A stretch of 64,000 nucleotides of DNA from CAYMZZ01 sp044463125 (GCA_044463125.1 JBIQMS010000012.1:27338-91337), one strand, 5' to 3'. Positions 16,556 through 25,770 are shown, counted from the first letter of the stretch. Numbers and translations: made by a program. Notes: generated by a model from the letters alone, not told the origin.

Positions 16556-17061
16556 TGAAAATATTCCTGGTTGGATTTATGGGTTCCGGCAAATCATTTC
16601 GCGGGCAACAACTGAGCGCGAAACTGGGCATCCCATTCTTTGACCTGGACGCGCAGATCGTGAATACCGAAGGAAAGTCGATAAATGATATTTTCCGCGA
16701 GCAGGGCGAGGAGTATTTTCGACTGAAAGAAAAAGAAGTACTGCATATCATAACCGAAAGCCATGGCAGTTTTGTGATGGCCTGTGGCGGCGGCACACCC
16801 TGCTATTTCAACAACGTGGAGTATATGAACAGCCAGGGCACCACGGTTTGGCTGAATACATCGCTGCCCGTATTGTATGAACGCCTGCTGAAAGAAAAAT
16901 CGGAAAGGCCTCTGTTGCGCGATTTAAGCGATGATCAATTGAAAGCCTTCATCAGCAAGAAATTTTCGGACCGGCGAATTTATTATGAGCAGTCGCGGGT
17001 AGCGATCGAAGATGACGATATTCCCATGGAACAAATGATTGAATTGATTTTTCATGCATAA
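16555..17061 (+). CDS. aroK: Shikimate kinase
   Basis: This 168-residue P-loop kinase phosphorylates shikimate at C3 in aromatic amino acid synthesis. The Walker A loop GFMGSGKS is at 7-14, shikimate-binding Asp32 follows in DLDAQI, Arg56 lies in EEYFRLKEKE and the GGG motif is at 78-80. The usual Walker A Thr after Ser is replaced by Phe15, a small variation. It overlaps the gcdH stop by one base and the DUF423 gene by 8 bases, giving a compact three-gene operon with no clear shared pathway. Confidence 0.94.
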   Translation: MKIFLVGFMGSGKSFRGQQLSAKLGIPFFDLDAQIVNTEGKSINDIFREQGEEYFRLKEKEVLHIITESHGSFVMACGGGTPCYFNNVEYMNSQGTTVWLNTSLPVLYERLLKEKSERPLLRDLSDDQLKAFISKKFSDRRIYYEQSRVAIEDDDIPMEQMIELIFHA

Positions 17062-17443
17062 AGGTTTTTTACGCACAGCCGCCTGGCTTGCCGCCATAGC
17101 CGTGGCCCTGGGCGCTTTTGGTGCGCACGGATTGAAGAAGATTGTTCCGCCCGACACCGTGTCGAGCTTCGAAACAGGCGTGCGCTACCAGTTTTATCAC
17201 GTCATTGCATTGCTGGTAACCGCTATCCTCCTGGAAAAGTTTCCGGGAAAATGGTTGGTTCGTGCCGGGTATGCGTTCATCATTGGCATACTCCTTTTTT
17301 CAGGATCGCTTTATTTATTGACAGCCATCAAAGCCACGGAGCAGGTGGGCTTGCAGGGTATAGGCATCATAACCCCCATTGGAGGTGTGTTCTTTATACT
17401 GGGCTGGGTTTGCCTGGCGCTTGGTTTGAGCCGAAGGGTTTGA
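17054..17443 (+). CDS. DUF423 family inner-membrane protein (YgdD-like)
   Basis: This 129-residue protein has four membrane helices (about 7-25, 45-60, 70-88 and 100-122). The N-terminal signature LGAFGAHGLKK and the central SFETGVRYQFYHVIALL are typical of the DUF423/YgdD family. No biochemical role is established for the family. It overlaps the end of aroK by 8 bases, so it is co-translated with it. Confidence 0.88.
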   Translation: MHKGFLRTAAWLAAIAVALGAFGAHGLKKIVPPDTVSSFETGVRYQFYHVIALLVTAILLEKFPGKWLVRAGYAFIIGILLFSGSLYLLTAIKATEQVGLQGIGIITPIGGVFFILGWVCLALGLSRRV

Positions 17444-17467
17444 ATCAGGCCCAAAACCGACAAAGGT

Positions 17468-19381
17468 CTATAGCTTTAATCGCAGCGTGGTAACCGTGCC
17501 TCCATTATTCTCAATTTGGTAGGTTCCGCCAATGCTTTCCATGCGCTTGGCGATATTCTTCAGACCATTGCCAAATTGACGCAGATTGGCGAGGTCGATG
17601 CCCACGCCATTGTCAACGATGCGGATAGTGAGTACTTCATCCGTAACAAAATAGATTCTCACCTCTGAAGCTTTGGAATGCTTGATCACATTGTGCAGAC
17701 TTTCTTTCACACATAAGAAAAGGTTGCGCCGTTTATCGCCCGACAGCTCCCGTTGATTGATATTTTCCGGCGTAAGTATTTTGCAGCTAATGGATGTAGC
17801 TTCAAAATATTCAAGGGCGTAAGAGCGGATATAGGAAACCAGATTATCCACGGTATCGTTTCCGCTGTTCATACTCCAGATGATCGCGTTCATCTTGTTG
17901 AGTACTTCATCAGCGGAGCGCGATATCTTTTCTATTTCCACCGGGGTATTTTCCTTCATTTTGTTGCGAGCGATCTCGCTCATCAGGCGAATGGCCGTCA
18001 TCCCCGAACCCAATTCATCGTGCATATCCGCCGAAATTCTTTGCCGCTCTTCCTGCTGGCCTTTGTACACCGCGATTTCGCGCTCATAAGCCGCCATCAT
18101 GTTCTCAGCTTTCAATCGTTCGCGTTCCCTGGCCTGCGCCACCAGTTGGCGGCGGTTCTTATAATTGAGACCCATCAGGAAGAAAATTAATTCCAGCAAA
18201 ATTCCCATCTCATAATAAAAAACCGAACTACCAAAAATGGAGGGCAGCTTGTAGGCGGGTATTGTGCCGGTCAACATCAGCAACGAGAAAAGGGAAAATA
18301 TAAAGAGGCTGAAATTGCCCCAGAACAAATACCGTAGTAGCCGGTCGTCCCAGCGGCGAACGCTATACACAAGGAAGATAAAGACCATAATGAGCAGCAG
18401 GCCTTTGGTAATATTTTCCAGGTAGTTTTCGAGCAGAAAGTTGTAGGTGAAATAATGTGCATAGGTAAATCCCAGCAAGGCCAGCAGCACCATGATTACG
18501 CCAAAGTCGTAAAGCTTCTGCAGGAATGGATGCTCTTTGCGGGTGTTGAGGTATCGCTGCATAAAGCGCATGTAAAAGATGGTGCCCGTGCTTTGCATGA
18601 TGAAATCAAGATAGCCTTCCTGGAAAAAACCAAAATGACTGGTATGATAGCTGTAAATCCCTTTGATAAAAAGCATGATGCAGATCAGAAATGCATACGC
18701 CGAATAGTAAAGGAATTCCAGGTTGCGGCCCAGGAAATAGTTGGCCATCGAAAACAGGATCATCATCAGCAATAATCCGCAGAAAACATAGGTGAATATC
18801 TTGGATTCAATATTGGTATTGTCGAGCGCGACAATAAATGTAGGTAGATATTCCGGCGTGATAAGCCTGGGCTTGATCTGGTTGAGATGCGTGCGAATAG
18901 GAGCCAGTACCGCCAGCACCTGCAGGGAGTCGCCGGGCTGCAACTTTAATAGTCGATAGCTGATTTCGCCAAGTTTGGCTGGTAAAATATCCGGTATCCG
19001 TTCCAGACGGCTACGGTCAATCACCCGAAACAGTTTCACTTCCGGGAAATAGAATCCGGGAAAAAACCAGACTGAACGGATGGTATCATCCGAATTGCGG
19101 ATATTAAACCGCAGAACCACTTGCTCGGGTACTCGGTCGAGGGGAATATAACCGGGATGAACCAGGCCATGCTGCATATTCAGCTTGCCATATAGCTTCT
19201 CAATATTTTCTTCCGGAGGAATATAGGCCATCGCCAGGTTGCGATTCATGGCACCGGGCTGAATGGCGAGCTGGATCTGGCTGATATCCAAATAGGGGAG
19301 TGGTGCCGACTCCTGGGCAGACGCTGGTGCCAGCCACAAGGCCAGCAGCCATGTCAGGAATAATTTTTGAAAAGAGGCCAT
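17468..19381 (-). CDS. Sensor histidine kinase, 7TMR-DISM type with HisKA_3
   Basis: This 637-residue kinase has a signal peptide (1-22, ending PASAQ), a periplasmic 7TMR-DISM sensory domain (about 30-185), seven membrane helices (about 195-400), a coiled stretch (AQARERERLKAENMMAAYERE) and a NarL-type kinase module. The phosphorylated His is His454 in ADMHDELGSG, and the ATPase domain has the N box ESLHNVIKHS and the G box VDNGVGID. The ligand may be a carbohydrate, as known for some DISM domains. No response regulator is adjacent, so the partner is elsewhere. It is divergent from ftsK. Confidence 0.9.
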   Translation of the reverse strand: MASFQKLFLTWLLALWLAPASAQESAPLPYLDISQIQLAIQPGAMNRNLAMAYIPPEENIEKLYGKLNMQHGLVHPGYIPLDRVPEQVVLRFNIRNSDDTIRSVWFFPGFYFPEVKLFRVIDRSRLERIPDILPAKLGEISYRLLKLQPGDSLQVLAVLAPIRTHLNQIKPRLITPEYLPTFIVALDNTNIESKIFTYVFCGLLLMMILFSMANYFLGRNLEFLYYSAYAFLICIMLFIKGIYSYHTSHFGFFQEGYLDFIMQSTGTIFYMRFMQRYLNTRKEHPFLQKLYDFGVIMVLLALLGFTYAHYFTYNFLLENYLENITKGLLLIMVFIFLVYSVRRWDDRLLRYLFWGNFSLFIFSLFSLLMLTGTIPAYKLPSIFGSSVFYYEMGILLELIFFLMGLNYKNRRQLVAQARERERLKAENMMAAYEREIAVYKGQQEERQRISADMHDELGSGMTAIRLMSEIARNKMKENTPVEIEKISRSADEVLNKMNAIIWSMNSGNDTVDNLVSYIRSYALEYFEATSISCKILTPENINQRELSGDKRRNLFLCVKESLHNVIKHSKASEVRIYFVTDEVLTIRIVDNGVGIDLANLRQFGNGLKNIAKRMESIGGTYQIENNGGTVTTLRLKL

Positions 19382-19407
19382 GGGTCAGCAGGTTTCGGCA
19401 ATAGGGT

Positions 19408-19415
19408 CAAATGTA
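19408..19415 (-). promoter_or_regulatory. -7 promoter box TACATTTG upstream of the histidine kinase
   Basis: A perfect TAnnTTTG box on the minus strand lies 26 bases before the kinase ATG at 19381. Confidence 0.5.
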
Positions 19416-19499
19416 CTATTTCCCCTTCGGCTTTTTACGTAAACTGCGTACTACTTTGCGGGTATTCAACGAATAAGCGCGACAGTTTTTCACAATTCC

Positions 19500-19507
19500 T
19501 ATCTTTG
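19500..19507 (+). promoter_or_regulatory. -7 promoter box TATCTTTG just upstream of ftsK
   Basis: A perfect TAnnTTTG box ends 5 bases before the ftsK ATG, leaving room for an mRNA with almost no 5' leader and no ribosome-binding site. Confidence 0.55.
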
Positions 19508-19512
19508 CGGAT

Positions 19513-22077
19513 ATGCCCACCAAGCAGAAAAAAGCTGGCACCCACGGCGGCCGCAAAGCCGGTTCCAAATCCGGGGCAAAAGGCTTTAAGCCCGAAACCG
19601 AAGAGCGGATCGACTGGCAGAAACTGGCCCGAGATGAACGTACCTGGAAAATACTGGGTGCGCTATCGCTGTTGGTGTCCATCTACCTGCTCATCGCTTT
19701 TATTTCCTACTTCTTTACCTGGAAAGAAGACCAGACTGAAGTGGCCCGGGGAGCGAGTATTCTTTTTGACACGGAAGTGAAAGTGACTAACCTGCTGGGG
19801 CGATTAGGTGCCGTGGTTTCGCACTTCTTTATCTACAAAGGATTTGGCATTGCATCCCTGCTCATCTGCACTTTCTTCTTTGTTTCAGGTGTCAACCTCC
19901 TTTTTAGCCGAAAAGTGTTTTCCATCTGGAAAAACCTCAAATATGTTACCATCGGATTGTTGGTGCTTTCGGTATCCCTTTCCTTTGTTTTTGCCAGTTT
20001 CGAATTCCGTTTTGGCGGTGGTGTAGGCAATATGATCAGCGACTGGCTTACGGGTGCACTGGGCAATTTTGGCACAGCGGCCCTGCTGCTGGTCATTGGT
20101 TTTGCCTATATCATCTGGCAATTCAATCCGGCTTTTAACCTGCCGGCCAAACAGCCAGCAACAAATCCTGAGGCGGACAATTCCGATCTGGAAGAAGAAG
20201 CCGAAAATGAAGAAGAAGAGGGTGAAGAAGAGGCGGCTGTTGTTGCAAACGATAACAAGGATAAGGGGAAGGCACCCAAACTTATTATTGAAGAGGAGAA
20301 GCCCGGGGTTGAAATGACCCTGATTGAAAAAGATCCGGTGGAGGAGGAGGAAGAAGTGTCGGCTCTCACCCCAATGCCCGATCAGGAAATCGTAAATGAT
20401 CTTTATCATCAGCATGAAGAAAAAACCATCAACGATTGGGTAGTGGAGCCGGCTGCGCCTGTGGAAAAGCCCCGGGTGCCTGAACCGGATGGCCTTCAGT
20501 TGGAAATAAAAACGGTGCCGGAGGAAGTGGAGGAATCGGAAGAAGGAGAAAGCAGCGCCATCGAAAACCTGCCACCATATGAACCCACGCTTGATCTGCG
20601 TGATTACAAGTATCCGAATCTGAACCTGCTGGAAGCGCATGGTAGTGAGCGGATCATTCAGGATCCAGCCGAGCTGGAAAAAAATAAGGATCAGATTATC
20701 GCCACCCTGCGCAACTATTCCATCGAGATCCAGAAAATCAGCGCTACGGTGGGGCCAACTGTTACGCTTTATGAAATTGTGCCCGCAGCCGGTGTACGCA
20801 TTTCCCGTATCAAAAACCTGGAAGACGATATCGCGCTAAGCCTGGCTGCCCTGGGTATCCGTATCATTGCGCCCATCCCCGGCAAGGGTACCATCGGTAT
20901 TGAAGTGCCTAATGTGAAGAAGACCGTGGTGAGCATGAAAACCCTGCTCGCTTCAGAAAAATTCCAACACAATAATTTCAGCCTGCCGATCGCGGTTGGT
21001 AAGAAAATTGATAACGAAAATTATATTGTTGATCTGGCCAGCATGCCTCACCTGCTGATGGCGGGCGCTACCGGTCAGGGTAAATCGGTTGGGTTGAATG
21101 CGATACTGGTTTCACTTCTGTACAAGAAACATCCGTCGCAACTAAAGTTTGTGTTGATTGACCCCAAGAAAGTGGAGCTGAGCATTTACCGGCATATCGA
21201 GCGTCATTTCCTGGCAAAGTTGCCCGGAGAAGAAGACGCGATTATTACCGATACCAAGAAAGTGGTTCACACGCTCAATGCGCTTTGCATTGAAATGGAC
21301 AACCGCTACGATCTGCTGAAAGAAGCAGGCGCGCGGAATATCAAAGAGTATAATGAAAAGTTTGTTAAGCGTAAACTGAACCCTCAAAAAGGTCATCAGT
21401 ACCTGCCCTTTATTGTGTTGGTGATCGATGAGTTTGCGGATTTGATTATGACGGCGGGTAAGGAAGTCGAAATGCCCATAGCGCGACTGGCGCAATTGGC
21501 ACGTGCCATTGGCATACACCTGATAATTGCCACACAGCGGCCTTCTGTGAATATCATTACAGGTACCATCAAAGCCAACTTTCCAGCACGTATTGCGTTT
21601 AAAGTTTCATCGAAAATCGATTCCCGCACTATCCTGGATACAGGTGGCGCTGAGCAATTGATTGGTAAGGGCGATATGCTGATTTCGCATAATGGCGAAA
21701 TCATTCGCCTGCAATGCGCATTTGTGGATACGCCGGAGGTGGAAAATGTGGTGGACTTTATTTCCGAACAGCGAGGCTATCCCATGGCTTTCATGTTGCC
21801 GGAATATATCGATGAGAAAGAACTGGAGGGCAAGGAATTTGATATGGGTAACCGCGACAGCATGTTTGAGGATGCGGCCAGGCTGATTGTGCAGAGCCAG
21901 CAAGGTTCTACATCCTTGCTCCAGCGCCGCATGAAACTGGGGTATAACCGTGCCGGCCGATTAATGGACCAACTGGAAGCGGCGGGCATTGTAGGCCCCA
22001 GCCAGGGTAGCAAGGCCAGGGATGTACTGATCAAAACCGAAATGGACCTGGAACAGCATTTACAAAGCCTTGGTTAG
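19513..22077 (+). CDS. ftsK: DNA translocase FtsK
   Basis: This 854-residue protein pumps DNA at the division septum and activates XerCD recombination at dif. It has a basic N-terminus, four or five membrane helices (about 46-70, 105-130, 143-163 and 186-203), an acidic linker (220-355, many Glu runs), then the alpha/beta motor. Walker A GATGQGKS is at 518-525 and Walker B VLVIDE ends at Asp639-Glu640. The C-terminal about 60 residues (LLQRRMKLGYNRAGRLMDQLEAAGIV) form the winged-helix gamma domain that reads KOPS. The linker is short compared with E. coli FtsK. xerD is also in this window (48904-49809), 27 kb away. Confidence 0.96.
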   Translation: MPTKQKKAGTHGGRKAGSKSGAKGFKPETEERIDWQKLARDERTWKILGALSLLVSIYLLIAFISYFFTWKEDQTEVARGASILFDTEVKVTNLLGRLGAVVSHFFIYKGFGIASLLICTFFFVSGVNLLFSRKVFSIWKNLKYVTIGLLVLSVSLSFVFASFEFRFGGGVGNMISDWLTGALGNFGTAALLLVIGFAYIIWQFNPAFNLPAKQPATNPEADNSDLEEEAENEEEEGEEEAAVVANDNKDKGKAPKLIIEEEKPGVEMTLIEKDPVEEEEEVSALTPMPDQEIVNDLYHQHEEKTINDWVVEPAAPVEKPRVPEPDGLQLEIKTVPEEVEESEEGESSAIENLPPYEPTLDLRDYKYPNLNLLEAHGSERIIQDPAELEKNKDQIIATLRNYSIEIQKISATVGPTVTLYEIVPAAGVRISRIKNLEDDIALSLAALGIRIIAPIPGKGTIGIEVPNVKKTVVSMKTLLASEKFQHNNFSLPIAVGKKIDNENYIVDLASMPHLLMAGATGQGKSVGLNAILVSLLYKKHPSQLKFVLIDPKKVELSIYRHIERHFLAKLPGEEDAIITDTKKVVHTLNALCIEMDNRYDLLKEAGARNIKEYNEKFVKRKLNPQKGHQYLPFIVLVIDEFADLIMTAGKEVEMPIARLAQLARAIGIHLIIATQRPSVNIITGTIKANFPARIAFKVSSKIDSRTILDTGGAEQLIGKGDMLISHNGEIIRLQCAFVDTPEVENVVDFISEQRGYPMAFMLPEYIDEKELEGKEFDMGNRDSMFEDAARLIVQSQQGSTSLLQRRMKLGYNRAGRLMDQLEAAGIVGPSQGSKARDVLIKTEMDLEQHLQSLG

Positions 22078-22281
22078 CACAGGACTAAACTCGGGGGTCT
22101 GATTTCTTGATTTCGATCATCCAAAACAGGGTATTAGCTGTTAAATATTGTTCACATTTGCAACCCGGTTAACCCTGGCACAGTCTCAGCATTGTGTAGA
22201 TCGAATACTGTGGAGCAAAAGAAACAGATAAAACAGGCACTATAACTATCATCAGCAATTATTCATCGACAAAGCAGGCAA

Positions 22282-22941
22282 ATGAAAGCATTTTACAATT
22301 TAGTATTCTTATCCTTATTGGCAGTACCCACCCTGGCTCAGAACAATCCCACAAAAAATGACCCGGAAGCTACGGCTATCCTGAAAGCGGTGAGCGCCAA
22401 GTTTAAGACTTTTAAGACCGTTCAGGCAAGTTTTTCCTATAAAGTGGAAGATGCTAATGGAAAAGAAATGGGTACCAAAACCGGTACGGTTTGGATGAAG
22501 GGTACCCGATACAAAGTGAGCTTTGCCGGCCAGGAAATTTTCAGCGATGGCAAAACGGTTTGGAACTATGATAAGAGCATTAATGAAGTAACCATATCCA
22601 CGCTCGACGAAGCCAGTGGAATGATTACGCCCCAAAAGCTATTCACCAACTTCTACGATAAGGATTTTTATTCCGTAATGAACGGAGAAAAAAAAGTGGC
22701 CGGCCGCACCCTGCAGGAAATTGAAATGACACCTGCCGATAAGGGTAAGGCTTTTCATAAAGTGTACCTGATGATCGATAAAGCGGCGAAAACGATCTAT
22801 AGCACACGCGTACTGGAAAACGGCGGCAACCGCTATATCTACACGGTTACCAGTATGAAAACAAATCAGCCCATAGCTGATGATACTTTTGTATTCAATA
22901 AAGCGAAGTATCCGGGAGTGGAGGAAGTGGATCTGCGATAG
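22282..22941 (+). CDS. LolA-like outer-membrane lipoprotein carrier protein
   Basis: This 219-residue periplasmic protein has a signal peptide (1-20, ending TLAQ) and an unclosed beta-barrel of the LolA/LolB fold, with recognisable stretches KTVQASFSYKV, TGTVWMKGTRYKV and DGKTVWNYDKSINEVTIS. LolA ferries lipoproteins from the inner to the outer membrane. Bacteroidota often have several LolA-like proteins, so this may be a paralogue with another lipid cargo. The coding region ends in TAG, after which an ACGTNNN array starts on the very next base. It stands alone between ftsK and convergent kdsA. Confidence 0.8.
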   Translation: MKAFYNLVFLSLLAVPTLAQNNPTKNDPEATAILKAVSAKFKTFKTVQASFSYKVEDANGKEMGTKTGTVWMKGTRYKVSFAGQEIFSDGKTVWNYDKSINEVTISTLDEASGMITPQKLFTNFYDKDFYSVMNGEKKVAGRTLQEIEMTPADKGKAFHKVYLMIDKAAKTIYSTRVLENGGNRYIYTVTSMKTNQPIADDTFVFNKAKYPGVEEVDLR

Positions 22942-23011
22942 ATGTATTACGTTATACGTTTTACGTAATACGTTGGTTTAGGGTTTAGAGTTTAGGGTTT
23001 ATAGTTTAAGG
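22942..23011 (+). repeat. Left arms: five ACGTNNN then five TTTARRG heptamers
   Basis: 22942-22976 holds five 7-base units (the first degenerate ATGTATT, then ACGTTAT, ACGTTTT, ACGTAAT, ACGTTGG), beginning on the base after the lolA-like stop. 22977-23011 holds TTTAGGG, TTTAGAG, TTTAGGG, TTTATAG, TTTAAGG. Each block is exactly 35 bases. Both pair with reverse-complement blocks at 23034-23094, leaving a loop of only 22 bases. Confidence 0.92.
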
Positions 23012-23033
23012 TTAGAATTACTTGTAATATATT

Positions 23034-23094
23034 CTTAAACATTAAACCCTAAACTTTAAACCAGAAACGTAAAACGTATAACGTATAACGTAAA
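23034..23094 (-). repeat. Right arms: four YYTAAAC then four ACGTNNN heptamers
   Basis: 23034-23061 holds CTTAAAC, ATTAAAC, CCTAAAC and TTTAAAC; 23067-23094 holds ACGTAAA, ACGTATA, ACGTATA and ACGTAAA. The array ends 2 bases before the stop codon of minus-strand kdsA (23097-23099). This is the most compact complete copy of the palindrome in the window. Confidence 0.92.
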
Positions 23095-23096
23095 AC

Positions 23097-23927
23097 TCAC
23101 TCAGTAGCTGCTTTGCGCAATTTCAGCAACTGCTCCAGCAATTCCGGTAATAAATCCAGTTGCAACATATTCGCCCCATCGCTCAGGGCTTTGGCGGGAT
23201 TGGGATGCGTTTCAATAAAGAGACCATCGGCGCCGGTGGCTATAGCGGCTTTGGCTATGGTGCCAATGAGTTGGGGGTTGCCGCCGGTGACACCACTGGT
23301 TTGGTTGGGTTGTTGCAGGGAGTGCGTAACATCCATCACCACGGGACAACCATGTTGCTTCATCCAGGGAATATTCCGGAAGTCAACCACCAGGTCCTGG
23401 TAGCCAAAAGTGGTTCCCCGCTCCGTCAGTATGATATTTTCGTTGCCCGCCTGCTTTATTTTTTCCACCGCAAACTTCATGGCGGGTCCGCTCAGGAACT
23501 GACCCTTTTTCACGTTCACCACTTTGCCAGTAGCCGCGGCCGCCTGCAAAAGGTCGGTCTGGCGACATAGAAAGGCGGGTATTTGCAGAATGTCCACATA
23601 TTTCGCGGCAACGGCTGCCTCTTCATGGGCATGAATATCGGATGTGGTGGGTAGGGAGAATGTTTGTCCAACTTTCTGCACCAGGGCCAGGGCTTTTTCA
23701 TCACCAATGCCCGTAAAGGAACCGGCACTGGTGCGGTTGGCCTTGCGGTAGGAGGATTTGAACACATAGGGAATACCCAACTCACGGCAGGTAGCCGATA
23801 CTTTCTCCGCTACTTCCATGATCAGGTCCTCCGATTCCACCACACAGGGTCCGGCAATCAGGAAAAATGAATTTGGGTCATAAGTTTGATGGGCGAATAG
23901 CTTTTGCAGAAAGGGCGACATCGGCAA
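23097..23927 (-). CDS. kdsA: 3-deoxy-8-phosphooctulonate synthase (KDO-8-P synthase)
   Basis: This 276-residue enzyme condenses phosphoenolpyruvate with arabinose 5-phosphate to give KDO-8-phosphate for lipopolysaccharide core synthesis. Diagnostic stretches are FLIAGPCVVESE near the N-terminus, FKSSYRKANRTSAGSF, TDIHAHEEAAVAA and DVTHSLQQPNQTSGVTGG. The SFTGIGDEKAL segment matches KdsA rather than DAHP synthase. Length is normal. It shows that the organism makes a KDO-containing LPS. The gene is convergent with lolA across a palindrome and has a second possible start two codons in. Confidence 0.95.
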   Translation of the reverse strand: MPMSPFLQKLFAHQTYDPNSFFLIAGPCVVESEDLIMEVAEKVSATCRELGIPYVFKSSYRKANRTSAGSFTGIGDEKALALVQKVGQTFSLPTTSDIHAHEEAAVAAKYVDILQIPAFLCRQTDLLQAAAATGKVVNVKKGQFLSGPAMKFAVEKIKQAGNENIILTERGTTFGYQDLVVDFRNIPWMKQHGCPVVMDVTHSLQQPNQTSGVTGGNPQLIGTIAKAAIATGADGLFIETHPNPAKALSDGANMLQLDLLPELLEQLLKLRKAATE

Positions 23928-24063
23928 TATTTATTTATTTGGGTGGTCAGAATTATGAAACGCAAAATTAACGATTAAACCAGAACGCGGGGGAACTCCA
24001 AAACCGATTGTTAATGGGAGCTTTGGTAACCGAAGGTTTAGGGTTTTTTCCTTTCTTTGCGTC

Positions 24064-25020
24064 ATGCAAAAAGATAAGATACTCGTAATAGGCGCCAGTG
24101 GTCAGATAGGTGTGGAACTGACGCTCGCCCTCCGAAAAATATACGGTAATCAGAATGTGATTGCTTCCGACCTGCGTGAACAAAATCCCCTGCTCGAGGG
24201 AACAGGGCCCTATGTGAGCCTCGATGTAATGAATAAGGAAATGCTGCACGTGCAGGTGATCCGGCAGAATATTACGCAGATTTATCTGCTGGCGGCGATT
24301 CTTTCCGCTACGGGGGAGAAGAATCCCGGCCTGGCCTGGCACCTGAATATGCAGGGTCTATTGAATGTGCTGGATATTGCCCGTGAAGAGCAATTGCACA
24401 AAGTGTACTGGCCTTCATCCATCGCTGTTTTCGGGCCCAGTTCGCCCAAACAGAATTGCCCGCAGCAAACGATCATTGAGCCCAGCACCGTGTATGGCAT
24501 CAGCAAGTATGCAGGAGAGTTCTGGTGCAACTACTATTTCCATCGCTATGGGGTTGATGTGCGCAGTCTTCGCTATCCCGGTCTCATCTCCTGGAAATCG
24601 GCGCCGGGTGGTGGCACTACAGATTATGCCGTGGAGATTTTTCATGAGGCATTGGAGCAGAAGAACTATGAATGTTTCCTTCAGGAAGATACCTACCTGC
24701 CAATGATGTATATGCCGGATGCGATAAGAGCTACGATTGAGTTGATGGAGGCCCCGGCCGAAAAAGTATCCATTCGTACCTCCTACAATATTTCCGCCAT
24801 GAGTTTTTCTCCGAAGGAGATTGGCGCCGAGATCAAAAAACATATTCCCGATTTCAGCATGAGTTATACGCCGGATTACCGGCAGCAGATCGCCAATAGC
24901 TGGCCGCAAAGTATTGATGACAGCGTGGCCCGTGCCGATTGGGGCTGGAAGGAAGAATTCGACCTGTCCGCAATGACGCGTGACATGCTACAGAATCTTC
25001 AGGCTTCACTCAACGGATGA
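24064..25020 (+). CDS. L-threonine 3-dehydrogenase-like, extended SDR family
   Basis: This 318-residue NAD-dependent dehydrogenase has the Rossmann motif GASGQIG at 10-16 and the catalytic Tyr144-x-x-x-Lys148 pair (VYGISK), as in extended short-chain dehydrogenases. GTTDYAVEIFHEALEQKNYECFL and DTYLPMMYMPDAI match the SDR-type threonine dehydrogenases that form 2-amino-3-ketobutyrate, rather than sugar epimerases. A TTTCTTTG box (one mismatch to TAnnTTTG) ends 4 bases before the ATG. Its 3' end overlaps the acylphosphatase gene by 11 bases on the opposite strand. A sugar-nucleotide epimerase remains the alternative. Confidence 0.82.
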   Translation: MQKDKILVIGASGQIGVELTLALRKIYGNQNVIASDLREQNPLLEGTGPYVSLDVMNKEMLHVQVIRQNITQIYLLAAILSATGEKNPGLAWHLNMQGLLNVLDIAREEQLHKVYWPSSIAVFGPSSPKQNCPQQTIIEPSTVYGISKYAGEFWCNYYFHRYGVDVRSLRYPGLISWKSAPGGGTTDYAVEIFHEALEQKNYECFLQEDTYLPMMYMPDAIRATIELMEAPAEKVSIRTSYNISAMSFSPKEIGAEIKKHIPDFSMSYTPDYRQQIANSWPQSIDDSVARADWGWKEEFDLSAMTRDMLQNLQASLNG

Positions 25021-25279
25021 TTCGGAAATCCGGAAAATCCTGATCGGCCGTTTCACTTATTTCAACAGAATTTACCTGCGCACGCGGAGGACCCTGCCTG
25101 CACCATTCCAATAAGTGCTCAATTTCAGACATGTTGCCGTTTACGACAATGGTGACTGATCCGTCTGGATTGTTCCAGGTTTGCCCCTTCAAGCCAAGTT
25201 CCATGGCTTTGTCTTTGGCCGACTGGCGATAAAACACGCCCTGAACTTTGCCCGTGATGTGTAGCGTGAAGGTGGGCAT
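25010..25279 (-). CDS. acyP: Acylphosphatase
   Basis: This 89-residue protein has the acylphosphatase core GKVQGVFYRQSAKDKA, with catalytic Arg18 and Asn36 (NNPDG). The enzyme hydrolyses acyl phosphates such as carbamoyl phosphate or 1,3-bisphosphoglycerate. Length and motif order are standard. The last 11 bases overlap the opposite-strand dehydrogenase gene, and 2 bases separate it from the fRMsr gene upstream, so it is the second gene of a minus-strand pair. Confidence 0.93.
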   Translation of the reverse strand: MPTFTLHITGKVQGVFYRQSAKDKAMELGLKGQTWNNPDGSVTIVVNGNMSEIEHLLEWCRQGPPRAQVNSVEISETADQDFPDFRIIR

Positions 25280-25281
25280 GT

Positions 25282-25758
25282 TTATTCAAAGGAAAGGAGT
25301 TGTAGTATCTGTTCCAGGTATTGCTGATCGGTTTGATCAAACTGGTCCAGTTCATCGCTATCCACATCCAGCACTCCCAACACTTGCCCGTTGCGAATGA
25401 TGGGCACTACGATTTCGGATTTGGAGAGGCTGCTGCAGGCGATATGTCCTGGGAATTTTTCCACGTCGGGCACAATCAGGGTTTTTTCCTGAGCCCAACT
25501 GCTGCCACAGACCCCACGGCCTTTTTTGATGCGTGTGCAGGCCACGGGTCCCTGGAAGGGGCCGAGTACCAGTTCATCATTTTTCACGAGATAGAACCCT
25601 ACCCAGAACCAGCCAAATTGCTCTTTCAGTGCGGCGCTTACATTGGCCAGGTTAGCGACCAGGTCGGGCTCACCCTGCAACAGGCCGGTAATTTGAGGAA
25701 TCAGCGATTGGTATTGCTCGGCTTTGGAGCCGGTTACTATTTGAAGATCTTCTGCCAT
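25282..25758 (-). CDS. msrC: Free methionine-(R)-sulfoxide reductase (GAF type)
   Basis: This 158-residue GAF-domain enzyme reduces free Met-R-sulfoxide. The three redox cysteines are Cys74, Cys84 and Cys108; their spacing (10 and 24) equals that of characterised fRMsr enzymes, and VGFYLVKNDELVLGPFQG and GHIACSSLSKSEIVVP are family hallmarks. It acts in the cytoplasm in oxidative damage repair. A perfect TATCTTTG box ends 4 bases before the ATG, suggesting a leaderless mRNA that also carries acyP. A signalling GAF domain is unlikely, given the cysteines. Confidence 0.93.
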   Translation of the reverse strand: MAEDLQIVTGSKAEQYQSLIPQITGLLQGEPDLVANLANVSAALKEQFGWFWVGFYLVKNDELVLGPFQGPVACTRIKKGRGVCGSSWAQEKTLIVPDVEKFPGHIACSSLSKSEIVVPIIRNGQVLGVLDVDSDELDQFDQTDQQYLEQILQLLSFE

Positions 25759-25762
25759 GGGG

Positions 25763-25770
25763 CAAAGATA
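25763..25770 (-). promoter_or_regulatory. -7 promoter box TATCTTTG just upstream of msrC
   Basis: A perfect TAnnTTTG box on the minus strand is separated from the ATG by four C residues only. Confidence 0.55.

Noticed and set aside
22977..23011. A chromosome end or telomere because of TTTAGGG
   Set aside because: The heptamers lie in many internal gaps in both orientations between intact genes.
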